DNA of 64,000 nucleotides, taken from positions 1-64,000 of the forward strand of contig JBCCXL010000011.1 of NCBI GenBank assembly GCA_039191605.1, written 5' to 3'. Below are positions 41,481-50,857 of the stretch, piece after piece (position 1 is the stretch's first letter; each line of letters begins with the position of its first letter). This DNA is from JBCCXL01 sp039191605. GTDB taxonomy: Bacteria; Acidobacteriota; Thermoanaerobaculia; Multivoradales; JAHZIX01. The notes beneath the pieces were generated by a model, which saw nothing but the letters and a program-made list of their open reading frames with translations, was not told the DNA's origin and ran no database searches. The position numbers and the translations under genes were made by a program.

Positions 41481-43448
41481 ATGAAGGTCTTCAAGCGCTC
41501 CCTCTCTCGCCCCCCAAGCTCGACTCCGGCGAGGATCGCCGACACCCTGCGGGAGCCCGCCGCCCGCTGGCTGCTGCTGCCAGGGGCATTGATTTGGGCG
41601 GCGCGCTCCTATCTTCTGAGCACCGACGCTCCCGAGCTGGACTACCCCTTTCTCGGCGGCGACGGCGCCCAGTGGCTGGCGGACGGCTTCGCTCTGGCGG
41701 GAGCCCCTTGGCCCTACGCCGGCCGGCCGCCGCTCCTGCCCTTGCTCGTGGCCCTGCTGGAGGGCATCCAAGCCCTCGGCCTGCTGATCCCTCTCCTCGC
41801 CCTGCCGGTGGTGATCGCGCCGCCTTTGCTCTACGCCTTCGCGCGCCGCTGCGCGCCGCCTTGGGCAGCGGCGACGGTAGGGCTAGCCCTCGCCTTCGGC
41901 CATTCTTGGAACGCCTTCTCCCTGGAGATCATGGCGGATGTACCGGCCACCGTGCTGATGCTGGGATCGGTGCTCTGCCTGCTGGCTCTGGTGGAAGAGA
42001 GTCAAAGCTCCGAGCATCGGACGGGGAGGGTAGCTCAGCTCGCCGGCGGTGCGGGGCTTCTCGGCGCCCTAGCCGTGCTCACCCAGCAGGCAGCTCTGCT
42101 GCTGCCCCCGATCGCTCTGCTGGCGCTGCTGCTCGGGACTCCGCAAGCGAAGAGCGGAGAAGGATTCCGGTGGGTATCGCGACCCTGGTTTGTCGCCGCT
42201 GGAATCTTCGCCCTCGGCCCAATACTGTGGTTTGGCTCCAAGCTGCTCTTCTTCGGCACCGCGGGAGATCTCTCGGTGCAGCATTGGAGCCTGCTGAAGC
42301 CCAACGCCGAGTCGGTGGATGAATACGCCATCGGTCTCCTCGCTCTGGCCGGCTTGCCCGCGGTGGTCTTGGCCGTGGTCGGCGCGGTCGTTCCAAGGAA
42401 GCCCCCGCTCGAAGCTGTGGAGGGCGTTATCGCCCCAGGGAGCGCGGATCGCCTCGGTCGGGCCTTCGCCCTTGCCTGGGTGCTGGTAGTGGGCGTGTTC
42501 TTCGTCTTCTTCTACCACTACATGGCCCTCCGATTCCTGGTCTATTTGCTCCCGCCGCTGCTGGTCCTCTCCGCGCGAGGACTCGCCTGGACCGGCGAGC
42601 GCGGAGCGCGCCCGGTGGCCCTCGGACTCGGAAGTCTGCTGGTGCTCTTCGCCGCGGCGCCTCGCCCCGCTTCCCCCCATGATGCCGGCACTGTCCTGAT
42701 CTGGCCCGCACCGACGCACGCTCTGCGCTGGGCCGGCGGTGCGAGCGACAGCGGCTCTCATCAATTCACCGGAGAGTTGAAGCTGTGGTCGCCGCACCTC
42801 AGAGCGAGCCTGAAGCACTCCCTCCTCGTGCGTATCGGGCTGGTCACCGTCGGCGGGAAATCGCTGCGAGAAATCCCTCCTGGAACGCTGCCTCGAGAGG
42901 CTCGCCTGCTGTGGCTCAGCGACGATGCGAGGCAGCAGCGACTCCGGCGTCAGCGCCTAGCCAACGGCCTGCGGCGCCCGGCCCTCTGGGCCCCTACCAG
43001 CTTGATGACGCCGCTCTTGCCTCAGCTCGAGCTGAAGCGCCAGGGGCGGATGGCTGAATTCGAGCTCTTCGAGGTCTTGGAACCCATTACCTCTAGCTCT
43101 TCCTCGGCCTTGTCCCTGGAGCCTCGCTGGCTGGCGGCGACCCTCGGCACTCCCGCCCACAGCGCCCTAGCTGCCGCGGCGACAAGAGGGGGGGAAGCGG
43201 TGCAGGGAGGGGTCGAGGGAGGCAGAGAGAAACTGGGGGTAGCACCACCTGCTGCGTTCCTTCGAGCTCAGGAGATCGTCAGGTGGCTAGAAGAAGGGTC
43301 CGAGCGGAAGACAAGCGAATCCTGCTGCTGCCACCTCCGGGAGCTTCCAAGATCCCCGCGGAGCTACGCTGGCTGCCTCTGGTCGTCAAAGCAGAGGACT
43401 TTCGCCTGCCGCAGTCGGGCAGCGAAGAGGCCACCAGGGTGCTGGTAG
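41481..43448 (+). CDS. GT39/PMT-like polytopic membrane protein
   Basis: A 655-residue protein with about ten membrane helices, starting at the ATG at 41481. The first luminal loop carries DAPELDYPFLGGDGAQWLAD, and the overall layout is that of C-type glycosyltransferases that use polyprenyl-phosphate sugars (GT39, ArnT-like). The helix-rich part ends near residue 430; the rest is soluble. From about 43290 the frame becomes Cys/Arg-rich (SCCCHLRELPRSP) and looks non-coding, while another frame (next entry) looks coding there. I therefore suspect either an overlapping gene or a frameshift near 43290, with the true end at 43609. It is related in type to the protein at 62394. No donor or acceptor can be named. 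Confidence 0.7.
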   Translation: MKVFKRSLSRPPSSTPARIADTLREPAARWLLLPGALIWAARSYLLSTDAPELDYPFLGGDGAQWLADGFALAGAPWPYAGRPPLLPLLVALLEGIQALGLLIPLLALPVVIAPPLLYAFARRCAPPWAAATVGLALAFGHSWNAFSLEIMADVPATVLMLGSVLCLLALVEESQSSEHRTGRVAQLAGGAGLLGALAVLTQQAALLLPPIALLALLLGTPQAKSGEGFRWVSRPWFVAAGIFALGPILWFGSKLLFFGTAGDLSVQHWSLLKPNAESVDEYAIGLLALAGLPAVVLAVVGAVVPRKPPLEAVEGVIAPGSADRLGRAFALAWVLVVGVFFVFFYHYMALRFLVYLLPPLLVLSARGLAWTGERGARPVALGLGSLLVLFAAAPRPASPHDAGTVLIWPAPTHALRWAGGASDSGSHQFTGELKLWSPHLRASLKHSLLVRIGLVTVGGKSLREIPPGTLPREARLLWLSDDARQQRLRRQRLANGLRRPALWAPTSLMTPLLPQLELKRQGRMAEFELFEVLEPITSSSSSALSLEPRWLAATLGTPAHSALAAAATRGGEAVQGGVEGGREKLGVAPPAAFLRAQEIVRWLEEGSERKTSESCCCHLRELPRSPRSYAGCLWSSKQRTFACRSRAAKRPPGCW

Positions 43449-43609
43449 AGAGCCTGACTTTCGCCTCAGCGGAGGATTCATCCCAGGGTTCCGATAGCCC
43501 TTCGTCGATGCTCCCTTCCGGTGTCATCGGGGAGCTGACCTTGCACCGCGAAGGTCGACGCTGGGGGAGCGAGATCTGGACCATTCTTCGGTGGACGGAG
43601 GCCCGCTGA
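43283..43609 (+). CDS. C-terminal extension or overlapping small gene after the membrane protein
   Basis: A 108-residue frame in GTG-start form with AGGAG eight bases upstream. Its codons have the GC-rich third positions of a real gene (AELRWLPLVVKAEDFRLPQS, LTLHREGRRWGSEIW), unlike the overlapping end of the preceding frame. It overlaps that gene by 166 bases, which is too much for a normal neighbour. It may be the true C-terminus of the membrane protein after a frameshift, or a separately started small protein. No family is recognised. Confidence 0.5.
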   Translation: MARRRVRAEDKRILLLPPPGASKIPAELRWLPLVVKAEDFRLPQSGSEEATRVLVESLTFASAEDSSQGSDSPSSMLPSGVIGELTLHREGRRWGSEIWTILRWTEAR

Positions 43610-43763
43610 GGGGATAGCATCTTCGGTCCGTCTTCCTGTTTTTCACTCCCGCCCTCGGGAGTCCCTGAGGCAGCACTCCTAGGTCTTTGTCTGCGGCGAC
43701 TTTCATCCGCAGAGCTCTCCATCCGCGGAGTTCCTCACCGCAGTCCTACTGCCATTTCGAGCC

Positions 43764-45212
43764 ATGATCGACTCCATACCCGCCACCCAGAGCCTGCCCA
43801 ATAGTGAGGAGAGCGAGCGCGCCGTGCTAGCGGCGATCCTGCTGGACCCCTCGCTGCTGGCGGTGGTCGCCGGACGCCTGACGGCGGAGGACTTCTACCT
43901 CGAACGTCACCAGCTGCTCTTCACCTCGATGGTGGATCTGCAGGACGATCAGACGGAGATCGACGTGCGCACGCTGCAGGGCCTGCTGGAGCAGCGGGGG
44001 CAGCTGGAAGCCGCCGGCGGCTTGGCCTACATGGCGACCCTGGACGTCGATCTTCCGGACGTCGGGCGAGTGGATCACTATGCCGATATCGTCAAAGAGC
44101 GCTCGGTGCGGCGGCGGCTGATTAGCGCCGCCAGCGAGACGATCAAGAACAGCCTAGACGGCGGCCTCAACGCCCAGGAGGCCCTCGCCCACGCCGAGAA
44201 GACGATCCTCAGCCTCGGCGAAGAGAGCATCAAGAAGGGATTTTCCGCCGTCGGCGACGTGCTGCGGGACACGGTGCAGGAGATCGAGGAGCGCCCCGGC
44301 TCCATGCTCACCGGAATCCCCACCGGCTATCGGGAGCTGGACCGCATTACCCACGGCCTCAACAAGGGCAACCTGATCATCCTCGCCGGCCGCCCCGGCA
44401 TGGGTAAGACCAGTTTCGCCATCAACATCGCCCAGAACGTGGCGCTGCGAGAAGGACAGTCGGTAGCGGTGTTCTCCCTGGAGATGAGCGAGCAGGAGCT
44501 GGCGCTGCGCGTGCTCTGCGGCGAAGCGGACATCTCCTTCAGCAAGCTGCGCTCCGGGCTGCTCTCTCGGGAGCAGTGGGCGCGGGTCCAGCGCACCGTC
44601 CGCAAGACCCGCGGCGCTCCGCTCTTCATCGACGACACCCCCAACCCCTCGCTGCTGGAGCTGACCTCCAAAGCCCGGCGCCTGAAAGCGGAGAAGGGGC
44701 TTTCGCTGGTGATTCTCGACTACCTCCAGCTGATGCAGCCGGGGGGGCGCTACGAGAACCGTAACCTGGAGATTGCCGCCCTCTCCCGGGGCATGAAGCA
44801 GCTCGCCAAGGAGCTGGAGATCCCGGTGATCGCCCTCTCCCAGCTCTCCCGCAACCCGGAACGACGCACCGGCGACCATCGCCCCCAGCTGGCGGACCTG
44901 CGTGAATCTGGCGCTATTGAGCAGGATGCCGACATGGTGGCCTTCGTCTTTCGAGAAGAGATCTACTATCCCGACGATCCGGAAAAGCGGGGCAAAGCGG
45001 AGATCATCATCTCCAAGCACCGTAACGGCGAGACCGGCAACGTTCCGCTGCTCTTCATCGGCGAGATCACCAGCTTCCGCAATCCGGATCCGGAAGGCTT
45101 CGACCAAATGGAGGAAGCGACCTCCGCCACCGGTCTGCCGCCGGATGACGGTGCTCCTCCACCAGATGATGGCGGCGGGCCGCCGGTAGACGACGGCGCT
45201 GCTCCCTTCTAG
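43764..45212 (+). CDS. dnaB: Replicative DNA helicase DnaB
   Basis: The hexameric helicase that unwinds the replication fork. The N-terminal helical domain starts PNSEESERAVLAAILLDPSL; the RecA-like C-terminal motor has the Walker A in IILAGRPGMGKTSFAIN, Walker B in LSLVILDYLQLMQPGG, then VIALSQLSRNPERRTGDHRP and DLRESGAIEQDADMVAFVF, ending with the arginine-finger region ISKHRNGETGNV. The 482 residues exceed the E. coli protein by a short Pro/Asp/Gly-rich tail (PPDDGAPPPDDGGGPPVDDG). There is no intein. It stands alone on the plus strand, between the membrane-protein region and the PAS-GGDEF gene. Confidence 0.97.
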   Translation: MIDSIPATQSLPNSEESERAVLAAILLDPSLLAVVAGRLTAEDFYLERHQLLFTSMVDLQDDQTEIDVRTLQGLLEQRGQLEAAGGLAYMATLDVDLPDVGRVDHYADIVKERSVRRRLISAASETIKNSLDGGLNAQEALAHAEKTILSLGEESIKKGFSAVGDVLRDTVQEIEERPGSMLTGIPTGYRELDRITHGLNKGNLIILAGRPGMGKTSFAINIAQNVALREGQSVAVFSLEMSEQELALRVLCGEADISFSKLRSGLLSREQWARVQRTVRKTRGAPLFIDDTPNPSLLELTSKARRLKAEKGLSLVILDYLQLMQPGGRYENRNLEIAALSRGMKQLAKELEIPVIALSQLSRNPERRTGDHRPQLADLRESGAIEQDADMVAFVFREEIYYPDDPEKRGKAEIIISKHRNGETGNVPLLFIGEITSFRNPDPEGFDQMEEATSATGLPPDDGAPPPDDGGGPPVDDGAAPF

Positions 45213-45439
45213 CATCCTTCAAGCAAGTCGAGAGAGGGGGCTGAGAAGAAACTCTATTCTTATGGGTTCTTCCATGGCCGCCGCACGCGCCCCCGGCGCT
45301 GCGATAGCATTCGCGGCCATTGGCTGTGCCGCTCCAGGGGCTCCACCGCAAGTGATATCCTGGGTGGGCGCAACCTCCCTTACCCACCCCACGTCCGGAC
45401 GGGCCCCTTCATTGCTCGGCCCGGTCCCGCGGGAGCCAG

Positions 45440-46822
45440 ATGCCCCAGCTGGAGAGATTCTTCGAGCTGTCCCTGGACCTGTTCTGTATCGCCCGGGAAG
45501 ACGGCTATTTCGAGCGGATCAATTCCGCTTTTGAGCTCACCCTCGGCCACAGCGCCGACGAGCTTCTCTCCAAGCCCTTCATGCATTGGGTGCATCCCAG
45601 CGATCAGGCGGGAACCGCTGCCGCCATGGAGCAGCTGCTGGCGGGGCATCCGGTCACCAGCTTCGAGAATCGCTATCGCCACGCTGAGGGCCACTGGATT
45701 TGGCTGTCGTGGAAAGCTGTGGTTTCCCCAGACGATCATCTGATCTATGCCGTCGCCCGGGACATCACCGAGCAGCGCCGGCTGCGCTCCCTGCTGGAGG
45801 CCAAGCACACCCGCTTAGAGACCGAGCGCATGGCGATGGCCAAGGCTCTCTCCGCTCAGCGCCAGCGGGCGGAAGTCACCCTCGCCAGCATTGGCGACGC
45901 GGTCGTGGCGACGGACGCCGGAACGTTCGAGATTGGCCCCCGGGTGGACTACCTCAACCCCGCCGCAGAGCAGCTTCTCGGCTGGCGCCACGAGCGAGCT
46001 CGAGGTAAACCCACGGAGCGAGTGCTGCGTTTGCGTACCGAGGACGACGAGCCCCTGGACGACCTGGTAGAACGTTGCCTCACCGAGAACCAGTTGGTGA
46101 GCACGCCGGTGGGGGCTCGGCTGGTGCGCTGGCGTGGGGAAGAGGTAGATATTCAAGGCACCGCCGCGCCGATCCTAGGACTTGAGGGAGAGGTTCTCGG
46201 CGCGGTGCTGGTACTGCGAGACGCCACCGAAGAGCGCAAACTTACCCTCCGGATGGAATACCAGGCCACCCACGATCCCCTCACCGGCCTGGTCAATCGC
46301 CGCGAGTTCCAGCGGCGCCTGGAACGAGCACTGGCGGAGTCCCGGGAGGAGATGAAGGAAGAAGGCCCCGGGGTGGTGGATCAATCGCCGGAAGGGCACG
46401 TCCTCTGCTACCTGGATCTCGACCACTTCAAGATCGTCAACGACACCGCCGGCCACGCCGCCGGCGACGAGATGTTGCGTCAAGTCACCGAAGTCCTGCG
46501 TCGCCAAACCCGAGTCGCCGACACCCTCGCCCGACTCGGCGGGGACGAGTTCTGCCTCCTGCTGGAGCGCTGCCCCCTGTCCAAAGCCAAGGAGATCGCC
46601 AAGAATCTGGTGGAGAAGGTGCGCAACCTCGAGCTGCGGTGGCAGGGCCAAATCTTCCGCATCAGCGTCTCCGTCGGTCTGCTTCCCTTCGACGGCACCG
46701 CCCGCGACACCGGCCTGCTCCTCGTCCGCGGCGACGAGGCCTGCTACAAAGCGAAGAGCCTCGGCCGCGACCGAGTCTTCATCTACGGCAGCGGGGAAGG
46801 CCGACCGGGGGGCGGGGGGTAA
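45440..46822 (+). CDS. PAS-PAS-GGDEF diguanylate cyclase
   Basis: A 460-residue soluble signalling protein. Two PAS domains come first: DLFCIAREDGYFERINSAFE with YAVARDITEQRRLRSLLEA, and VTLASIGDAVVATDAGTFE with VLVLRDATEERKLTLRME. The C-terminal cyclase domain has DPLTGLVNRREFQRRLE, the metal site YLDLDHFKIVNDTAGHAAGD and the catalytic loop ARLGGDEFCLLLE. An RxxD (RVAD) five residues before GGDEF is the inhibitory site for c-di-GMP, so product feedback is likely. No EAL domain or signal peptide is present. The protein should make c-di-GMP in response to a ligand or redox state sensed by the PAS domains. A short Gly-rich tail follows. Confidence 0.9.
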   Translation: MPQLERFFELSLDLFCIAREDGYFERINSAFELTLGHSADELLSKPFMHWVHPSDQAGTAAAMEQLLAGHPVTSFENRYRHAEGHWIWLSWKAVVSPDDHLIYAVARDITEQRRLRSLLEAKHTRLETERMAMAKALSAQRQRAEVTLASIGDAVVATDAGTFEIGPRVDYLNPAAEQLLGWRHERARGKPTERVLRLRTEDDEPLDDLVERCLTENQLVSTPVGARLVRWRGEEVDIQGTAAPILGLEGEVLGAVLVLRDATEERKLTLRMEYQATHDPLTGLVNRREFQRRLERALAESREEMKEEGPGVVDQSPEGHVLCYLDLDHFKIVNDTAGHAAGDEMLRQVTEVLRRQTRVADTLARLGGDEFCLLLERCPLSKAKEIAKNLVEKVRNLELRWQGQIFRISVSVGLLPFDGTARDTGLLLVRGDEACYKAKSLGRDRVFIYGSGEGRPGGGG

Positions 46823-46841
46823 GGGGGAAGCGATTGCGGCG

Positions 46842-46977
46842 GGGATCAATCGCCTGGCCTGTGACCCGGCACCTGTCCCGATTTAATCCCCCGCATCGCT
46901 GATCTTCTCTTCTTCCCCCACTTTGAAAAAGGGGGGGGACCGAGGGGGGGGATTTCTTTCCCCACGGACCAATCGCC
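46842..46977. repeat. Composite dispersed repeat, copy A
   Basis: The core at 46905-46958 has TCTTCTTCCCCCACTTT, a run of A, then G-runs on either side of ACCGA and ATTTC. A near-identical core lies inverted at 56786-56836. On either side sit GGGATCAATCGCC (46842) and GGACCAATCGCC (46966), inverted relatives of the GGCGAGTGATCCC motif that fills 56.59-57.18 kb. Confidence 0.8.
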
Positions 46978-47060
46978 TAACACTTATGTCATGACCTCCC
47001 CAACCTGAAAACCTGCCTCCTACGAAAAGATCCCCACCCCCATCGCCCTCTCTATAGGGC

Positions 47061-49493
47061 ATGGAACCCATCAAACCCCCGGCCTTCGTCGCCCCCGCCC
47101 TTCCTCTCGCCGCGGGCGCCTTTGCAGGCGCTCTCATGGCCTTTCACTGGACCGCCCCGGCGGTCGCCTCTGTAGCTTCTCGAGTCGAAGCGCTCTGCTG
47201 GAGCCTCGTTGCGCTCGCGCTGCTCCTTTGGAAGCTACGAAAAGCAGCATCCTCGGCTCCTGCCTCAACGTTGATCCTGGGCCTAGCTCTCGGTCTGCTG
47301 AGCGCGACGGTGCAGGAAAGCGCACCCGAAGCCCGAGCTAAGTGGCCTGACCTGCAACGCCCGATGGCCGCTTCGGTGGAGCTCACGGGCCCCTGGCAGC
47401 CAGGTCACTTCGGCTGGAGCGCTCCAGCTCGCCTGCGTCAGTTGACACAGTCTCAGCCGGAAGGTGAAGACCTGGCAACCACGGTACCGAGGCGGCTGAT
47501 CCTTCACCTCCCGGACCTCGATTCGCCGCCGCCGGTGGAGGGGCGCCTCCATGTCCGGGGCATGCTGCGCCGCAGCCAGCCGCCGCGCAACGGGGTGGAG
47601 CTGCCGCCGGGTCCTTGGCGCCTGCAGGTGAAGAGCCGACGCTTGGTGACGGTGGAGGAGGGGCCCGGCGTGCTGCTCAGCGTCTCGGAGTCACTGCGTA
47701 GTCGAGTGACCGACGCTTGGCAGACAGCCCTTACACACGGGAGCCCATCGGCTCAGAACTCATCTCATGGCCTCGCCCTCACCCGGGCTCTGATCCTCGG
47801 AGATACCACCCAGCTGCCCCCGTCGTGGCGCCGAGTGCTGCGACGCACCGGCCTCGCTCACCTCACCGCCGTCTCCGGACTTCATGTCGGCCTGCTGATG
47901 ATACTCACCCTAGCGGCAGGAGCATGGCTGCCACGGCTCCCTCAGCTGCTGCTCTGTCTGCCGCCTCTCACGCTCTACCTGCTGCTGGTGGGGCCACGGC
48001 CAAGCTTGCTCCGCGCCGCCTCCATGGGGCTGTTGGCCGTCGCGGCGCTGCTGCTCAAGCGCCCACCGGGAGCTGCCCAGGCCCTCAGCCTCTTCGTCCT
48101 CGCCGTGGTGCTCATTCATCCGGCACTGGTGCTCGATCTTGGCTTTCGGCTCTCGGTCTTCGCCACCGCAGGTCTGGTGATCCTCGCGCCACTCTATGCC
48201 CGCGCCTGGATTTCAGAGAGCGCAGCGGGGGAGGGCGACTCCCTCCACCCGCGATGGGGCCGCCCCCTCGCCGCCGCCATCCTCACCCCCATCGCGACCT
48301 GGCCCGTCGCCCTGCCGGCTTTTCACCTTCTTCCCATCGCGGCGCCGATTCTCAACCTCGCCTTCGTCCCATGGACCGGCGTCTGCCTCGTCGCTGGCCT
48401 GCTGTGGACCGGTCTGGCTCTCCTGAGTCCGACTCTGGCAGCCCTTACCCTCCCTATCCTCGACCTGCTCACTTTGCCCTTCGCCTTCCTTACCCGGGTT
48501 CCCGTTACCGGTTTTGACGCCCTACCGCTGGTCGCTGGTCCCCTCACCGCCTCCCTCTACACCGTGGTCGCTCTTCTCATTGCCCGGTTTCCCCGGCGTT
48601 CCGCACCAGCTGTCCTAGGCCTTGTGCTCCTCTGTCTCCAGCCCCAGGCATCGGCCCTCGACTCGCAGCGCCCGTTAGAGCTCATCTTCCTCGACGTCGG
48701 ACAAGGAGACGCCATCCTGCTTCGGGACGGCGACCGGACGATGCTCATCGACGGTGGTGGCAGTTTCTCCGCGGACTTCGGCGGACGAGTCCTGCTGCCT
48801 GCCCTCGCCGCTCGCGGCCTGCGCCGCCTCGACACCCTCGTTCTCACCCATCCCGACCGCGACCACTGCGGCGGCCTCATCGATATCGCCGACTACCTGC
48901 CCGTTCGCCGGGTTGCTTCTGCCCCCCGGCATTTGCCTAGCTCCTGCCTTCAGCGACTGCTTTTCGTTCCTGCTGCCCTCGGCGGATCCCCCTCTCAGCG
49001 CCTTGCCTTTAAGCCACTCTTTCCCGACACCGAGCTCAATGTCGGGCGCTTCCGGCTGTGGGTCCTCCATCCGCCCGTCACCACCAATATCCCTCGAGAC
49101 AACAACGCCTCCGTCGTCCTCCTCGTCACCGTCAACCTAGGAGATGCTGACCAGCCCACTTTTCTTCTCACAGGCGATGTTGAAGCTACCGCAGAGGCTC
49201 ACCTCCTGCGCCGGTATCCCCACCTCCAAGCCAACATCCTCCACATCCCGCATCACGGCTCCAAGACCTCCACCACACCGGGTCTCCTCAACACCCTGCA
49301 GCCTCGCTGGGCCCTACTCTCCGCTGGGCCTTCGAACCCCTATGGGCATCCTCACCACCAGACTCTTCGGCGGCTGAAGGAACGAGAGATCCCGCTGCTT
49401 CGCACCGATCGCGATGGGGCGATCACGTTTCAACTAGGGAAGCGGGGAACATGGATTGAGGTGGGGTCGCCGCTGCCGCGTGGGGGAGAGTAG
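47061..49493 (+). CDS. comEC: ComEC/Rec2 DNA-uptake channel
   Basis: This inner-membrane protein carries single-stranded DNA into the cell during natural transformation. Its 810 residues have the full three-part plan: an N-terminal OB-like extracellular domain (residues about 90-210), the Competence membrane domain with the entry motif GLAHLTAVSGLHVGLLMIL, and a C-terminal metallo-beta-lactamase domain (LELIFLDVGQGDAILLRDG, LTHPDRDHCGGL, LTGDVEATAE, HIPHHGSKTST). In the metal site the usual H-x-D-x-D-H appears as HPDRDH, with all ligands kept. ATGGAACCC at 47061 is the likely start, shortly after a repeat element. Pilus and DprA genes are not in the window, so competence cannot be claimed from this gene alone. 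Confidence 0.93.
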   Translation: MEPIKPPAFVAPALPLAAGAFAGALMAFHWTAPAVASVASRVEALCWSLVALALLLWKLRKAASSAPASTLILGLALGLLSATVQESAPEARAKWPDLQRPMAASVELTGPWQPGHFGWSAPARLRQLTQSQPEGEDLATTVPRRLILHLPDLDSPPPVEGRLHVRGMLRRSQPPRNGVELPPGPWRLQVKSRRLVTVEEGPGVLLSVSESLRSRVTDAWQTALTHGSPSAQNSSHGLALTRALILGDTTQLPPSWRRVLRRTGLAHLTAVSGLHVGLLMILTLAAGAWLPRLPQLLLCLPPLTLYLLLVGPRPSLLRAASMGLLAVAALLLKRPPGAAQALSLFVLAVVLIHPALVLDLGFRLSVFATAGLVILAPLYARAWISESAAGEGDSLHPRWGRPLAAAILTPIATWPVALPAFHLLPIAAPILNLAFVPWTGVCLVAGLLWTGLALLSPTLAALTLPILDLLTLPFAFLTRVPVTGFDALPLVAGPLTASLYTVVALLIARFPRRSAPAVLGLVLLCLQPQASALDSQRPLELIFLDVGQGDAILLRDGDRTMLIDGGGSFSADFGGRVLLPALAARGLRRLDTLVLTHPDRDHCGGLIDIADYLPVRRVASAPRHLPSSCLQRLLFVPAALGGSPSQRLAFKPLFPDTELNVGRFRLWVLHPPVTTNIPRDNNASVVLLVTVNLGDADQPTFLLTGDVEATAEAHLLRRYPHLQANILHIPHHGSKTSTTPGLLNTLQPRWALLSAGPSNPYGHPHHQTLRRLKEREIPLLRTDRDGAITFQLGKRGTWIEVGSPLPRGGE

Positions 49494-49623
49494 GGTTCGG
49501 CAGCGAGACGAAAAGTAAGCCCAAGTCTAGGAAAGCCAAAGCTAACTCTCCCTCGTGAGGGCGAGTGATAACTTCCGGCAGCCGAAACTGAGCGACCCGT
49601 GAAGTAATGGAGAGGGAGACGCG

Positions 49624-50847
49624 ATGCACTTGACCCGAGAGATCCTGCTGGCCCTTGCAGAAGGAGTGATCGACCTCCGTGAAGCGTTCCTGCTCTCCCA
49701 TTCCCATCTCGTCGAGCATTGCCCGACCTGCAAGGACGAGGTGGAGGCTTATGCAGAGCTGCGGCGAGAGATGTTTGGGAATGATCCTGGCGGGCGAGGA
49801 CGAACACCGGCCCAGGAAGCTCTGCTCTTAAGATGTCTTCCATCAGCTGACGATTCAGCAATGCATGGCGATCAGGTCAATCGCTGGATCGACACGCTGT
49901 ACGAGCAGCCAGAGGAATCTTGGACGACCTTCATCCGGAGTCAGGAAAGCGGCTTCTGCGGAGCATCTCTCGCTCGTCGGCTCCTCGCGGAGGCTCGCAA
50001 ACAGATTCCCGATAGCCCCGCCAGGATCGTTGCTCTATCCCAAGCAGCATTCGAAGTGTGCCTACGGTCGGAGGTAGAACCCAATGATCTCCTGGCCCAG
50101 GCTCTAGCGAACGCCGCCAACGGTAAGAGACTCCTCGGAGACATCGCGCTCGCCGAATCCACCTTCTCGATGGCGAATCTCGCGGTGTTGCCGCGAGTCA
50201 CCGATCCTCGAACCCTGGCTGAAGTTTCGCTGCTTCAGGCTTCCCTGGAGCTTCAGCTGAGCCGGTACTCTAGCTGTAGAACGTTGCTGCTGCGCGCGCG
50301 GGTTTTCTATCAGCTCCTCGGCGACTCGGTAGGGGAAGCGAAGGTTCGACTGAAGCTCGGAAACTGGTACTTCTTCCGCGAGCAGCCGCAGAAGGCGATT
50401 GAGCAGCTTCGGCCTGCGCTTGAGTTTGATCTCTCGGCAGCGCCGCGGATCGCGCTGGCGATCTACCTGAATCTTGCGCGCTTTCAGGTGTTCGCAAGGC
50501 ATCTGGAAGAAGCGGAGGTCTGCCTGGATATCGTGGAGCAATGCGGGGGCGTGCTTCGCGGCACGGAGGCGATCTATCCAGGGTGGACTCGCGGGTGCCT
50601 GCTGCTGGAGCAGGGCAACTGGGGCGAAGCGGAGCGGCTCTTGCTGAGAGCCCGGGAGCGCTTGATGAGTTCAGGAGAGCATTTTGACGCTGCGATGCTG
50701 GCAATCGACCTGAGTCGGGTGTATCAGCAGCAAGGCCGGATAGAGCAGGTTCATCAAACGATGAGGCCGGTGGAAAGCATGCTTCAGACTGAGAGCTTTG
50801 CGAAAGAGGCCTCGATCCTCATGAGCCGGCTAAGGCAGTCTGCTTGA
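49624..50847 (+). CDS. Zinc-finger-like/TPR protein
   Basis: A 407-residue protein with GAGAGGGAGA before the ATG. The N-terminal SHSHLVEHCPTCKDEV resembles the short His-Cys-x2-Cys segment of anti-sigma-factor zinc fingers. After about 70 residues of linker, helical TPR-like repeats run to the end (LALTRALI is absent; instead AALEVCLRSE-type helices such as AQALANAANGKRLLGDIALA, KLGNWYFFREQPQKAIEQLR and LLEQGNWGEAERLLLRARER). Acidobacterial genomes hold many such zinc-finger/TPR proteins with no set role. No membrane helix is visible, so it is not a standard anti-sigma factor. It converges on the STAND gene, with 10 bases between the stops. Confidence 0.65.
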   Translation: MHLTREILLALAEGVIDLREAFLLSHSHLVEHCPTCKDEVEAYAELRREMFGNDPGGRGRTPAQEALLLRCLPSADDSAMHGDQVNRWIDTLYEQPEESWTTFIRSQESGFCGASLARRLLAEARKQIPDSPARIVALSQAAFEVCLRSEVEPNDLLAQALANAANGKRLLGDIALAESTFSMANLAVLPRVTDPRTLAEVSLLQASLELQLSRYSSCRTLLLRARVFYQLLGDSVGEAKVRLKLGNWYFFREQPQKAIEQLRPALEFDLSAAPRIALAIYLNLARFQVFARHLEEAEVCLDIVEQCGGVLRGTEAIYPGWTRGCLLLEQGNWGEAERLLLRARERLMSSGEHFDAAMLAIDLSRVYQQQGRIEQVHQTMRPVESMLQTESFAKEASILMSRLRQSA

Positions 50848-50857
50848 TGTGAGTGCT

